Source: Hypericum androsaemum (Eukaryota > Streptophyta > Magnoliopsida > Malpighiales > Hypericaceae). From it: 64,000 nucleotides of DNA. This document shows positions 31,997 to 44,600 of this stretch, in pieces. How positions within the stretch are numbered: the stretch's first letter is position 1; each line of letters opens with the position of its first letter. The notes beneath the pieces are model-generated. The model did not search any database, was not told where the DNA came from, and saw only the letters and a program-made list of their open reading frames with translations. The stretch lies in NCBI GenBank assembly GCA_963995505.1, contig OZ023186.1, forward strand, positions 5,580,001 to 5,644,000, written 5' to 3'. The translations under genes were made by a program, and so were the position numbers.

Positions 31997-34309
31997 ACCG
32001 AGTGGACAGCAGAAACTTATCGAACCCCGTAACTCGCAAAGGTTCCAAGAATCCAGGTTAGTCTGATGCTAAACCGAAGTAGACTTGCATTTAGGGTTGC
32101 TAATGCTTATTGGAGACTGACATGGAGGATGTCACATTTAGGCCTGATTAATTAGGGTAAAGTATCTAATTGTAAATATAATTAGAGCTAATCCGATTCG
32201 AGGTGAGGAAGTTAATGTAATTTCAGTATATTGTCCATTCTTCTGTATATTTGAACAGTGGTGATCACTTATTGAGGCCCAACAATGGAAACCAAGTAAT
32301 TAGTAGTGTTTCTGGATCATTTATTGCCATTACTTGAGTTGACCTTCCAATTGATAGTAGTCGTCAAGTATTTATGGATTTCAAAGTTGAACACGGCCAA
32401 ACTAGGAAGTGACTCTTTAAATGATATTTTTGCATTCGTAAGGCTGTACTGATTACCTAGAATTTGCATCTTGTTCATAAAATTTTCCTTGCAATGTGAA
32501 CTTATCCTACTTCAACTTGAAACTAAAAGGACATCGCCTGCACCGAATAATTTAGGTCGACTAATTCAAGTCAACTCGGATACGACCATGTGACTAAGTT
32601 TCCATGCCAAGTGTTAAGATGGATGGCAGTCCAAGGTTTTACTCCCCTTATTGATGAGGTTGTTGGAAGTACCTCGTCAAGTTTACTTCAATATTTGTAA
32701 CCTTTATTTTCAAGTTTCAACGGTCCAGTGGCTTTCCTCGCCAATTATTCTAATCCTTGTCAATATTGGTCGGTGAATTTTAATAGTTATGTACCTGTCC
32801 TTTGGAAATGTCAATAATCTAATAAAAAATAAAAGATTCTCGTTTGCTAGAGAAAGGCAAGTGGTAGTGATCCTCTCTTTCACATGAATAAGATAAAGCA
32901 GTTGACCTAAAGTTAGTATATTAGTAAAAAAAAACAAAAGATGATATTTAACGCTCAATTATAGTGAATCAAATTTGGTTGTGATCCGAAAAAATTGCGA
33001 GAACGTCGAAAACAAATTTGAAAATGGTCTAAAATGGTCGGTATGTAATGAGAGAACATTTTTTTTGCGGGGTGAAAGTTCCTTTTCATTAGTCAGATAA
33101 ACAAGGTATTACAACCAATAAAGCGCACAAGAGAAAACGAATTTTGATGTCACAAAAATGCAAAATCGTAGAGTTAATGTTTTATCTTTATGTAATCACT
33201 AGAATCACATGATACTGGAATCGAAAGTTACGATTTTTATCGAGACATGTTTGGTACGAATCTGTAGATAATTTTTTGCTCAACAAGATAGCTATAATAA
33301 TGTAGTAATAATAAATAGCCTTTGCTATTTCTTTTATTATGGATCAGTTGAGCTTTTTCAATCAAGATGATCAAAAGGGTTTTAAAGCAATCGAGAAAAG
33401 AATGATTGTGAAAAATCGAATTTTTTTTGTAGAATTTTTTTTTTCACTTTCAAATTTGCAAATCTAGTATTAGATTCTAAATTCAGGTTTTTACTTCATC
33501 CTTTACCACGTAAGTTAGATGCCAATGACAGAAAAATTGAATACTTGTGTTATGAATCAAAATCAAATAATTAGCATTTACAATAACTTGTTTATGGACC
33601 AAGTACATGAAGCACTTTTCCTTCTGATTTCTTTTCATTTACTATAATTTCCTAATTTTCCATTGCAATTGGCATTATTGTGAAGCTGGAAGGGCAATTA
33701 CGAAAGAGGCATTACCCTTTAAACAAAACATCAGAACCTAATCTACAACAAGGACGTGTGCAATTAAATTAATTGAAATATAAAGGCCATGTTTGCTACC
33801 TTATAATATGATCTAAAAAAGGCACGCTGATAAAGACTACTACATATAATAATCATTTTTTATCCCGAAAAATAATATTTACAAACCTTTTCATAGATCT
33901 CAAATTTGACAATAATCATGTATTTTAACCTTAAGGACCCAAAAAGCAGCCGACATCAACAAATCAATAGCAAATCCAATATCCAAAGTTAGTTAATCGT
34001 GGATCCATAGAAGTTAATTCATTAGGTAAGATATATATGTTTTTATTGCTTTTTTTATTGATACCACCTTGTATCTGGACACTCACTGAATCGACTAATC
34101 CTTGTTAACGGGGTATGAGTTTTGAATGGTAACAAAATTTTTCCAACAAATATTTAAGATTGTTGCTTCGTTATATAATATTAGTCTCATAAAACCAATA
34201 AGTTAAGTCTCCCACATATTACTACAAAATCATTCATAAGTTATGAGATTTATTATAATATTTTTATCAAGAAAAAAGGGGAAAATATGTATAAGCTACA
34301 GAAGCATGG
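31997..34309. other. Intergenic region with a short LINE 3' tail
   Basis: The first few hundred bases are the presumed 3' UTR of the preceding gene. At about 33060-33135 the minus strand reads TAATGAAAAGGAACTTTCACCC followed by GC and an A-run, like the 3' end of a plant LINE inserted in reverse. The rest is AT-rich without recognised features. Confidence 0.45.
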
Positions 34310-34329
34310 AAACGTAATTTTGAGAAAGG

Positions 34330-34503
34330 TACCAACAACTAAACGTTGATCTAGTTTAATCAAATCTTGAATTCGAATCATTGTGAACATTGCAGCGTTA
34401 AATACTTGTTAAAAGAGTTTTACAATCTTTCAAAATTTCTTCTGACTCGTATCTCGATTAGTCGATGTAGTGAATCTCAAAACCAAAATAGTACAAAAAC
34501 CAA
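34330..34503 (+). mobile_element. SINE copy with target duplication
   Basis: About 174 bp of the same family as 3230 (GTTGATCTAGTTTAATC, TTGAATTCGAATCATTG, GCGTTAAATACTTGTTAAAAG). It is flanked by AAACGTAATTTTGAGAAAGG (34310-34329) and AAACGTAATTTGAGGAAGG (34504-34522). It lies about 70 bp upstream of the Copia element. Confidence 0.75.
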
Positions 34504-34571
34504 AAACGTAATTTGAGGAAGGCGGCGGGGTTTGTGAGATTACAAAATTATCATTGTCGGTATCTGCTGCC

Positions 34572-34941
34572 TGTTGGGTATGGAGACTTCGGACACCGCG
34601 GGGGGCGTAGCCCCCGTCCAGAACTGGGATCGACCTGTACATTTATCTTCTTCCTTGTAGAGAGAGACAGAGAGAGAAGAGGAGAGAGAAACACCATTGT
34701 TGAGCAAGTGAAGCTCCAAAGTGTAGATCGAGCTTGATATAGTGAAATCTCCTGGCTTGGTACGCCCCCGGACGTAGATCGGTTAAGATCGAACCGGGTG
34801 ACCAAATCTGTTGTTCTTGTTTGACTGTGAGTTTTCTTTACTCGTAGTTGTGGTCGATCTCCTCGTTGTATTCGTAGATCTTGCTCCGATCTTGTTCGTT
34901 GCGTTGTTTGGGTCCACGGGAAAGTGGGTTATTTCCCAACA
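34572..34941 (+). repeat. Copia 5' LTR
   Basis: 370 bp, TGTTGGG...CCCAACA, with an AGAGAGA-rich stretch at 34661-34689. It differs from the 3' LTR at GTTGTGGTCG versus GTTGTGATCG and at GTTGTATTC versus GTTGTGTTC. Confidence 0.95.
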
Positions 34942-34944
34942 ACT

Positions 34945-34956
34945 AGTATCAGAGCA
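34945..34956 (+). other. Primer-binding site of the Copia element
   Basis: TAGTATCAGAGC follows the 5' LTR after a few bases and complements the 3' end of initiator tRNA-Met with one mismatch to the usual TGGTATCAGAGC. This is the normal Copia primer site. Confidence 0.8.
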
Positions 34957-34988
34957 CTTGGGTTTAGGGCGTGGTGGGAGCAATCACG

Positions 34989-36692
34989 ATGGGTGATGTG
35001 AGATCGCCCGTGGAGAAGTTCGATGGCGTCGACTACGGCTTCTGGAAGATGCAAGTAGAGGACTACTTGTATGGCAAAGATTTGCACTTGCCCCTTGATG
35101 GGAAGAAGCCTGAGGACATGAAGGAAGAGGAGTGGAAGCTCCTAGATCGGAAAGCGATGAGCGTGGTGCGCTTGTCTTTGTCTAGGAACGTGGCCTTGCA
35201 CACAGTAAAGTCAAAGACCACGAAGGAGATGTTGGAGACGTTGTCCGAGATGTACGAGAAGCCATCGGCGGCCAACAAAGTTCACTTGATGAGGAAGCTC
35301 TTCAACCTTAAGATGGCAGAGAGTACCTCGGTATCGGTACACCTCCACGAATTCAATGCGACCATCGCCTCTTTGAGCTCGGTGAAGATTGACTTCGATG
35401 ATGAGGTACAAGCTCTAATTTTGCTAAGTTCCTTACCCGATAGTTGGAATGGCACGGTCACGGCGGTGAGTGCCTCGGCGGGGAAGGTGGTACTAAAGTT
35501 GGATAAGGTGAGGGACTTGATTATGAGTGAGGAGATTCGTAGGAAAGAGTCCGGAGTAGCCTCGGGTTCGGCTTTGAATGCTAGCAATAGAGGGAGGTCC
35601 GAATCTAAGTGGAAGGGGAAGAAGGACCGGAGCAGGTCCAAGTCCAAATCGAAGGATGGTTCGAAGAGGGACATGAGTTCCATTAAATGTTGGAATTGTG
35701 AGAAGTTTGGCCACTTTAGAACCCAATGCAAGGCACCGAAGAAGGAGGACAAGTTGGCAAATGCAATAACAGAGGACCACGGGGATGCATTGATCTTGAG
35801 TGTTAGTAGCCCGTTGGAGGCTTGGGTATTGGATTCAGGAGCATCATTCCACTCTTGTAGCGACAAGGGGATAATGGAATTGTATACCCCAGAAGAATTT
35901 GGCAAGGTTTATCTAGCCGATGATGCGCCATTGCAAATTATGGGTAAAGGAGATGTGAGAATCAATACTCCCAATGGATCATTGTTATTGTTGAAGGGGG
36001 TGAGACACATCCCAGGGTTAAGAAGAAATTTGCTTTCCATAGGACAACTAGATGAAGAGGGGTATAATGTAACCTTTGGTTGTCGGACATGGAAGATCAC
36101 CAAGGGAGCTAGAGTGGTGGCTCGTGGTGAGAAGGAAGGTACGTTGTACATGACAAGGAACACTCATGAAAGCATTGATCTTGTAGGAGCAACCAATGAT
36201 GCAGATCTGTGGCATAGTAGGCTTGGCCACATGAGTGAGAAGGGGATGCGGGTGCTTTGTTCAAAGGGGAAGCTACCGGGTCTAAAGACCGTGGACGTGG
36301 GTCTTTGTGAAGACTGTGTATTTGGGAAGCAGAAGAGGGTGAGCTTCTCAAGAAGTGGTAGAACTCCTAAACCGGAGAAGCTTGAATTGGTCCACAGTGA
36401 TCTGTGGGGACCGGCACCGGTGGCATCCGTGGGTGGTTCTTTGTATTACATGACTTTCATAGATGACTCTACAAGAAAGGTGTGGGTCTACTTCCTAAAG
36501 CACAAGTCTGATGCTTTCAATGCCTTCAAGAAGTGGAAGGCTCTTGTGGAGAACGAGACGAATCTCAAGGTGAAGTGTTTGAGGTCCGATAATGGTGGTG
36601 AGTACGAGCTTCAAGAGTTCAAAGACTTTTGTGCGAAGTATGGGATTCGCATGGAAAAGACGGTAGCTGGGACCCCCAGCAAAATGGCATAG
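34989..36692 (+). pseudogene. Copia gag-pol, 5' part (gag, protease, start of integrase)
   Basis: Starts at ATG 34989. It encodes the gag capsid-like domain (VEKFDGVDYGFWK near the start), then the zinc knuckle CWNCEKFGHFRTQC, the retropepsin motif WVLDSGASFH and the GAG-pre-integrase segment (LWHSRLGHMSEKGM). The integrase core follows (HSDLWGP, FIDDSTRKVWVYFLK, RSDNGGEY). The frame then shifts in a C-run at about 36673-36677 (one C fewer than family members) and ends at a TAG at 36692. The break separates it from the remaining integrase and RT-RNase H frame. Confidence 0.9.
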
Positions 36693-38848
36693 CTGAGAGG
36701 ATGAACCGAACACTAAATGAGAGAGCAAGGGCCATGAGGTTGAAGAGTGGCCTTCCGAAGATGTTTTGGGCAGATGCTGTAAATACTGCAGCATTCTTGA
36801 TCAACAGAGGGCCATCAACTCCTTTGGAGAATGAGATACCGGAGGAGATGTGGAGTGGCAAAGAGGTTGATCTGACTTTCTTACGAGTGTTTGGTTGTGT
36901 TTCCTATGTACTTGTGGATGCAGGTGATAGGAGTAAGCTTGATGCAAAGTCCAAGAAGTGCACATTCATTGGTTATGGAGGAGATGAGTTCGGGTTCCGT
37001 TTTTGGGATGAGAAGAACCGAAAGGTTGTGAGGAGCCGGGATGTCATATTCAATGAGAAGGTGATGTACAAGGACAAGGGGGATTTAGCTGATGAAGTGG
37101 ATCCTACCGGTGAGGTGGTCGAGTTAGACATCTCAAACTCGGGTGGGAGCAGGATACTTGATGGCCAAGAGGCCGAAGTGGAGATGGGGCCAAGATCACC
37201 ACTAACAGTGGTTCCATTGAGGAGATCCACTAGACAACGTGGATCTCCAGATAGATATTCGCCAGCAAACTACTATCTCTTATTGACCGATGGAGGAGAA
37301 CCTGAGGATTTTGAAGAAGCTCAAGAAAGTGAGCAAGTGAATGAGTGGAAACTTGCCATGAATGATGAGATGGAGTCCTTGAGGAGCAATGGAACTTGGG
37401 AGTTAGTTGAACTTCCCAAGGGTAAGAAAGCATTGCATAACAAGTGGGTCTATAGAGTGAAGAAAGAGGCGGATGGCACCAAACGTTACAAAGCAAGACT
37501 GGTTGTAAAGGGATTTCAGCAGAAGTATGGTATTGACTTCACTGACATCTTCACTCCTGTTGTGAAGATGACCACCATCCGGATGGTGCTAAGTATGGTG
37601 GCTGCTGAAGATTTATTGCTAGAGCAAATGGATGTGAAGACGGCATTTCTTCATGGTGATCTAGAGGAAGAGATCTACATGGAGCAACCAGAGGGGTTCT
37701 TGCAAGGTAACGATAAGCTTGTGTGCAGGTTGAGGAGGAGTCTGTACGGGTTGAAGCAAGCTCCAAGACAATGGTACAAGAAGTTTGATGGATTCATTCG
37801 GGAGATTGAATTTTCTCGTTGTGGAGCGGATCATTGTTGTTATATGAAGAAGCTGGATAATGGCTATATCATCCTCCTGCTTTATGTTGATGACATGTTG
37901 ATAGCAGGCACCAGTGCAAGTGAGGTGAGCAAGGTGAAGAAGCAATTATCCGAAAGGTTTGCCATGAAGGACTTGGGTGAGGCTAAGCAAATCCTTGGAA
38001 TGAGGATTGAGAGAGATAGAGCTGCAGGGAAGCTATTTCTCTCACAAGCCGAGTACATTGAGAAGGTACTGCAGAGGTTTAGCATGCAAAATGCCAACCC
38101 CAAGTTGACTCCTTTAGCTGGACACTTCAAATTGTCCAAGAAGGACTCGCCTAAGACTAAGGCGGAGGAGGCTAAAATGGAGAAGACTCCCTATGCATCG
38201 GCGGTGGGTAGCTTGATGTATGCTATGATTTGTACGAGGCCAGACATAGCACATGCGGTGGGAGTAGTGAGCAAGTTCATGAGCAATCCGGGCGAGCAAC
38301 ATTGGGTTGCAGTGAAATGGATCCTTGGCTACTTGAGAGGTACCACCGAGAAGTGTCTTTGTTTTGAGGGCAAAGATGTGAAGCTCCTAGGCTATTGTGA
38401 TGCGGACTTGGGGTCCAATGACCATGATGAGAAGAGGAGCACAAGTGGTTATGTCTTTACGCTGGGAGGGACAGCGATATCTTGGGCCTCGAGACAACAA
38501 AAGGTAGTAGCTTTGTCAACCGCGGAAAGTGAGTACGTGGCTGTGACGGAAGCAAGTAAAGAGATGGTATGGTTGCAGAATTTCTTGGTGGAGTTGGGGA
38601 AAGAGCAAAGTGAGAGTGTGCTCCACAGTGATAGCCAAAGTGCGATACACTTGGCAAAGAATCCCGCTTTCCACTCAAGGACAAAGCACATTGAGTTGAA
38701 GTATCACTACATACGTGATCTCTTGGAAAGGAAGATCTTGAGGCTTGAAAAGATTGACGGGAAAGTGAATCCCGCGGATATGTTGACTAAGGTGGTTACC
38801 TTAGAGAAGCTGAAGCTCAACATGGCTTCAGCGGGTCTAGTAAACTAG
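36680..38848 (+). pseudogene. Copia pol, 3' part (integrase end, reverse transcriptase, RNase H)
   Basis: Continues the polyprotein in a new frame from the NGIAERMNRTL integrase motif. It then carries the RT domain (DVKTAFLHGDL, SLYGLKQAPRQWYKKF, LLYVDDMLIAG) and RNase H (GYCDADLGSN, TSGYVF, STAESEYVA, KHIELKYHYIRD). It ends at TAG 38848. No stop interrupts these domains. Only the upstream single-base frameshift disables the protein as a whole. Confidence 0.92.
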
Positions 38849-38939
38849 AGAAGAGACCCGGCGTACCAAGAAGTGAAGAGGAGAAGGTGTCATCAAGTGA
38901 ATGGCGGCAGGTGTTGATGTCAGTCTCCAGGTGGGAGAT

Positions 38940-39309
38940 TGTTGGGTATGGAGACTTCGGACACCGCGGGGGGCGTAGCCCCCGTCCAGAACTGGGATCG
39001 ACCTGTACATTTATCTTCTTCCTTGTAGAGAGAGACAGAGAGAGAAGAGGAGAGAGAAACACCATTGTTGAGCAAGTGAAGCTCCAAAGTGTAGATCGAG
39101 CTTGATATAGTGAAATCTCCTGGCTTGGTACGCCCCCGGACGTAGATCGGTTAAGATCGAACCGGGTGACCAAATCTGTTGTTCTTGTTTGACTGTGAGT
39201 TTTCTTTACTCGTAGTTGTGATCGATCTCCTCGTTGTGTTCGTAGATCTTGCTCCGATCTTGTTCGTTGCGTTGTTTGGGTCCACGGGAAAGTGGGTTAT
39301 TTCCCAACA
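38940..39309 (+). repeat. Copia 3' LTR
   Basis: 370 bp, almost identical to the 5' LTR. It is preceded by the purine-rich tract AGGTGGGAGAT (about 38930-38939), the usual plus-strand primer. Confidence 0.95.
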
Positions 39310-39758
39310 CTGCCAATTTGAAGTTATGGACTCTTTTGGTGTTGGGTATTATTTTTGCACTTGATGTCAACTTGTAACCAATGACCTAATTATTTGACCA
39401 GCAGCGTCCCAGTTTTATAATATATAGTACCTAAAAAAAGTTATATAATATGTAGTACCTAAATATTTGATCATCTTTTCTCGTGAGGTGGAGATTGGGA
39501 GACGATCAATGATGATCCTTTCTTTCTAATATTCAGTTTAAACTATCAAAGCAATGGGTACGTCAAAGTTTAAATCATTATATGCATGGTCCATATACAT
39601 TTTTTAGTACTTTTAAAACGAAACTCATTCAAAATATTGAGCTGAAATTACAAATTAGTACACTTTTCGTTCCGATTTGATCACTTTAACTCACGTCCCA
39701 TAAAACAACTAAGGCTCGTTTACAACCCACCAAATGAGCTACTCTAGTTTGTTATATA

Positions 39759-40478
39759 TAGGGACGGCAATAGGTACGATAGGTAGGGTATTGGTAGGAT
39801 CCTATTCATACTCTAGTTTTTTTAGTTGGACTCATACCCTGTCCTCGACCCTACAAATTTTCAATTGTTAGATTCATACCCTACCCTCCTGGAGATCCAG
39901 GGTCCATAGGGTCTGACTCTTTAAAGTTCTATATTTTGATAAATTTTAATGAAAAGTTAATTTTTATATAACATTTAAATAAATTTAAGACATTCATTGC
40001 GTTCCAGATTAATTTTCAATAGAAAATTGATGAAATATCAAATTTTGTAATTTAATTTTAATAGTTCAAGACTTTTATTTTCGAGTTTGAAGTATATAAA
40101 TAATTCAACAAAAGAAAAATATAAAATTTTGGCTTCTAGTGATCTATTATTCACGACATCTTCTAAGACGGTTGTGTAATAACATAATAAATATGTTAAA
40201 GTTAAATATAAAGTATATTATATATATATTATAATACGGTCTAATTAGGGTCTAACAAGAGTCTAATTAAGATAGAGTCTAAAATATGCTAAAAATGTAA
40301 GAGTATGATCCGACCCACAGAGTCTAACTATGGATTCATATCCTACCATAGACCCTACTTCTAAACATGGATTCATACTCATACCCTACCCTAGACCCAG
40401 TAAAAGTCAACATACCCTAGACCCGTAAAATAAAGGTAGGGTCCGATCCTCAGAATATGGGTATTTCTGCCATCCCTA
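39759..40478. mobile_element. hAT-type MITE with perfect 8-bp TSD
   Basis: The 720-bp element starts TAGGGACGGCAATA and ends TATTTCTGCCATCCCTA, imperfect inverted ends of about 14 bp. It is flanked by identical GTTATATA (39751-39758 and 40479-40486). The interior has repeated ATACCCTACC/GTAGGGTAT-type motifs near both ends that can fold on themselves. No transposase. Confidence 0.9.
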
Positions 40479-40761
40479 GTTATATACAATACCCAATAAC
40501 ATCCTGTAATTAAATCTATCAAAAAAATTGTGTAAATTAATTTGTGCGAAATAGTAATCCGACACCCTAAATCTTTTGTATGCATGTTGGTCCTCCTCTT
40601 CCATTAAATTAAATTATTGCATGAATAATGCATTCTCCTTACTCTTGTCGGTTCCTAATAATTTTAATTATCTCGGGTGTTCAACAACCATTACCTGCAA
40701 CTATTGAATTAGCTTAGCTGGGAAACCAAATTCTCCCCTTCTGTCGCTCAGCAAATCCTAA

Positions 40762-40928
40762 ACCAACACTCACATCAACTCGAGTTGAGAGAGTTGTTCT
40801 AGCTTAGCTAAAAGTTCAAACTCGGGCTCTTAATAAACACTTCAGTACTAAATACTTATGGAAAAAATTTTGACCACTTTCAAAAAAATTGCAGACTCAA
40901 ACCTAAATTACTCGATAAAGTAGGGGAA
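40762..40928 (+). mobile_element. SINE-like copy, decayed
   Basis: Shares ACCAACACTCACATCAACTC, GAGAGAGTTGTTCTAGCTTA, ACTAAATACTTATGG and CCACTTTC with the SINE family. No target duplication found. Confidence 0.55.
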
Positions 40929-41051
40929 CGGGGTTGGTTCATTTATAACAGCAACCCTTCAGTAAGGGACAACGGGCTTGGTTCATTGTCTCCTTCCCAT
41001 CTTCTTGTCATTTATTAATTAGAATAATCATCGGGTCATCTTCTCAACCAC

Positions 41052-41060
41052 TATATAAAA
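41052..41060 (+). promoter_or_regulatory. Orphan TATA box, plus strand
   Basis: CACTATATAAAAGCAACTCC is followed by a pyrimidine-rich, start-site-like stretch and a donor-like ATT|GTGAGTTT at 41140. No plus-strand ORF follows. It points toward the 3' end of the minus-strand TGA gene. It may drive a non-coding antisense transcript or mean nothing. Confidence 0.25.
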
Positions 41061-41668
41061 GCAACTCCTCTCTCCCCCGACCACTTCAATTCTTTAATTG
41101 GAAGTCTACTTGGATTATATTATCCAAGTTTTATTAATTGTGAGTTTATACTTCAAGTTTAATTTTTCTCTGTCATCACCCACTACATGAACTGGACGTC
41201 CTAATTCTTTGCATCTCTAGCCTTTGGCATCAATTAAGAGTCGTTAGACAAGAGACACATATTGTGAATATGCATTAAAATTTCGGTACCAAAGCCAAAA
41301 TTTTAAGACTAATCTCAAACATGTTTCTGAAATGGTGACTCGTGGTCGTGCGTGCAATGATCGTGACGAGATTAACCTGTGCTCTCGTACTACATTAGAA
41401 ATTTCATTTTCAACCTAAAACATTAAAACTAACGTATATTGTTTTTTTCCGTTCTCGTGAGCATAAAATTCATCTAATTTCATTTACATGATAACATATT
41501 TCTTCATCAAGTAGCATATTTAAAAATGGAAAACAAAGAAAAAGAGAGAAAATGGTAGCTCCTATCTTCTCTAAAAGTGCCCAATTGATACATTAACTAA
41601 ATAATTAATTCTCAGTTGCATATAAAGATTTTGCAACTCATCATATAATTTGATAATATCTATGATCA

Positions 41669-44600
41669 TCAGAAGTTGGGGAAATGGTTTTGCAACGATT
41701 GCATCATCTGGAGCTCGGTGGCCGCCGTCTGGCAGGAGTTATCTTCCCCCATCGATCCACTATTTATTTATTAACAAAAGTTAAGTGTCACATAAAAATA
41801 CAATGCATAAGTTCATCGTCGACCAATGATATATTTATCGTTAAACCGAATCATGTATAACCCGCCATAAAATTAGCAACATAAATATATAGAGAGGATT
41901 GGTTGATGATCTTACTCTCGAGGACGAGAAGCCCACAAGGAGCTAAGTGCTCGCAGCCGGCCGTAGTACTCTCCGATCACCAAGAAGCACCGCGCCGCCT
42001 GCCTAACCGTCAAGATCCGCCGCAACTGGTGGAGCATTTGCTGCCGCAAATTATCCGCCTACGGACAAATTGAACAATCTCCTCAAATATTTCTCATTTG
42101 AATAACACTAGAGAATTTTATTTTAATGGTTAAAATTTCACATTTTCTAAATCTCTTATATTTTATTATTTTTTGGTTATCAGTCCAAGCATTGGGGTGA
42201 CCACAATAAAATTGCTCCTACTACTGATTGGTTCACTAATTAATAAAACAGTCACCAAATTGAATAATCGTTGATATTAATAGGATCCGTATTCAACATG
42301 ACATACAAGCTAGTCTATATTCATAAACTTCAAACTCGATAGTTTATTTAGAATATCTAAGTATCATATTATATGTACGGATTTTAATTTCAACAAATGT
42401 CTACTTCTAACTCCCTATTTAATGGCTGCGTGTTTAGATGGGAAACTATATTTTAATCTGAGATGAAAAAAAATATATAATAAAAGAGAAAAACCGGGTT
42501 CCCTGTACGTATGGATGATCAATTAGTGACGATAAAATTACAATTCCCTAGAAAAAAATAATGATAATATAGTATATACTTATTAATAATTGTATCAACG
42601 TGTAAGATAGACGAGAAGATTTAACCTTATATAATTTTTTTTGCCTCAAAGCTGACTTCATGACAATAATTAACCAAAATTAAATATATAGAAGCAGGAT
42701 GGTGACAGGTCAACCAATGGAAATCTAATTATAAATAGTAAATAAAATTAATGTTACGGCGGTATAAGGAAATTAGGTGGGGTCCATGCCAGGAAGCGTC
42801 GGCATGATGTAGATTATTATTCTGACCCACCAATTGACTCTTTAAAGTTCTATTAATTGAATCTCAAACTTTCCTCTGAAAGGAAATCTCAAAAGTCAAT
42901 TAGATATGACTAATAAAAAAAATTTCTTCCGAAATCACCTGATAAATTCAGGTATCATTTTCGGTACTCACTCGAAATATCTGATTAAAATAATAAATAA
43001 TATAGTATCAAAGTGATGATATGCGAATGTAAGCAAATTAAGGGACCGTTCACCATACTGTTGTATTTGGCGGCGCAAGAAATGCTGAAATGTATAAAAG
43101 TTAGAATATTGGGAAATGGAATAGAATGGAACAGTTTAACTACCAATATATCATTTTCATAGGCAGCCATATTTAAATTATGATGACAATAATTTCTCTC
43201 GTCATCAACTAATTCGAGATCAAATAAGTTGGATAATTATTTTGGTAACATTTTTTTAAGCATGAATTAAAGTTTTAGAAACAAGATTAGTTTAAATTCC
43301 AAATTCCAATTTAAATAATGTTACATGTACCTGGCGGACAAAGCCTTCAAGGTTGGCAAGCTTGCCCAAGGCGATGGCCATCTGCTGCATTCCGTCGACG
43401 ACGTGGTCGCCGGAGATCGTGTCGACGAGAGATTGCTGGAGCTGATCAAGGCCCTGGGTCAGTGCCTCTTCCGCCTGTTGAGATGAATGCTGCAGGCTGT
43501 AAATCCCCATTAGTTGCTGCTCTGTTAATGGGTCCAGTTGGGGTACTAGCATCTGCATAAACAAAATAAGAAAGATATGATAAATAAAAAATTATTTTTG
43601 TTTAATCGCATCCAATTTATTTTTAAGAAATTTGATAAATATGTCTTAATCAGTACTTGAACATAAACTTTTGGACATCAAGAGTGTACATCACCCTTTT
43701 TAGACCCAAAAGGATTTGTCTCCAAAGAATATGAAATGCTTTTTTGAAGTGACTACAAAAAGAAACTTGAAAATGGTATCAACCAACCATTTCTCCTTTT
43801 TCTCCCCTCTCAAATTGCACTTCTAGGAAAAAAGGGCATTTTACTCCTTTAAGCCAATTTTGTCTAGCCACTTTGGGACATTATAACGTGCCCTTTCATA
43901 TGGAATATTTTATCTGCCTTTTTAAGCATCATCACCTTGCTAGAAATTTGGTGCAACCAGCATAATAATATTGTCTTGGCATGATTAAAAAAACCGCATA
44001 ATGAAGAACCTTGATCAGCTCGGAGGGGCGGAACCCGCCCATCCAGAGGAAGCAGCGCTCCGCCGGAGTTGACCACATCCCGGTGATGAGATGGAAGACG
44101 TCGGATTTCGCGGCCACCCCCTTAAGCCGGAAAATCTCGTCATAATGTGTAATGTAACGATCTATAATGATCCTTAAATCACCATCGGTTAAATGTGCAT
44201 GCAACCCTGTTCGGAGCTCAGACATGTGCCTGTGGTCATCTTCTAGCCATCTTGCATACTCCATATCGAACATTGCAGCTCCTGAAATAAATAAAGTGTG
44301 ACAATTAAGAGGGAAAAATCATAATTAAACGGTAATGATGCAAAATTATAATATAAAGTTTGATTGAAATAGTATCCAGTTTTGAGTTATGTCCCAATTG
44401 AACCTAACAAGTGGGCCTAAATCCTTGGAAGATCACATGGTGGGACCATGTGAGATAATGTAGGAAAAATAAAGTACATTTTAATAAGTGCATCAAGATA
44501 TTAATGGTTTGTACCAAGTAATTAGTGCTAGTGTTTTCTATAAGTGGAGAAGATGGTGGGCTTTGGATCAATAATGATTAAATGATTTTGGTCAAACAAG

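Larger units (their letters stand above)
34572..39309 (+). mobile_element. Full-length Ty1/Copia LTR retrotransposon (Tork/Tnt1-like)
   Basis: The 4738-bp element has 370-bp LTRs (34572-34941, 38940-39309) that start TGTTGGG and end CCCAACA. They are flanked by CTGCC target duplications (34567-34571, 39310-39314). The domain order gag, protease, integrase, RT, RNase H is that of Copia. The two LTRs differ at two positions that I can see, so insertion is recent. One single-base loss in the integrase region breaks the polyprotein frame. It inserted next to a SINE in intergenic DNA. Confidence 0.95.
39315..41668. other. Intergenic region between Copia element and TGA gene 3' end
   Basis: Contains a hAT MITE (39759-40478), a SINE-like copy (about 40762-40928) and an isolated TATA motif (41052-41060). 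These are listed separately. No coding region was seen. Confidence 0.6.

Noticed and set aside
41912..41914. TAA after RPRE as the end of the TGA protein
   Set aside because: The TAA is part of the donor GA|GTAAGA. Splicing to 41759 restores the family's conserved C-terminus (SCQTAATELQ...NHFPNF).
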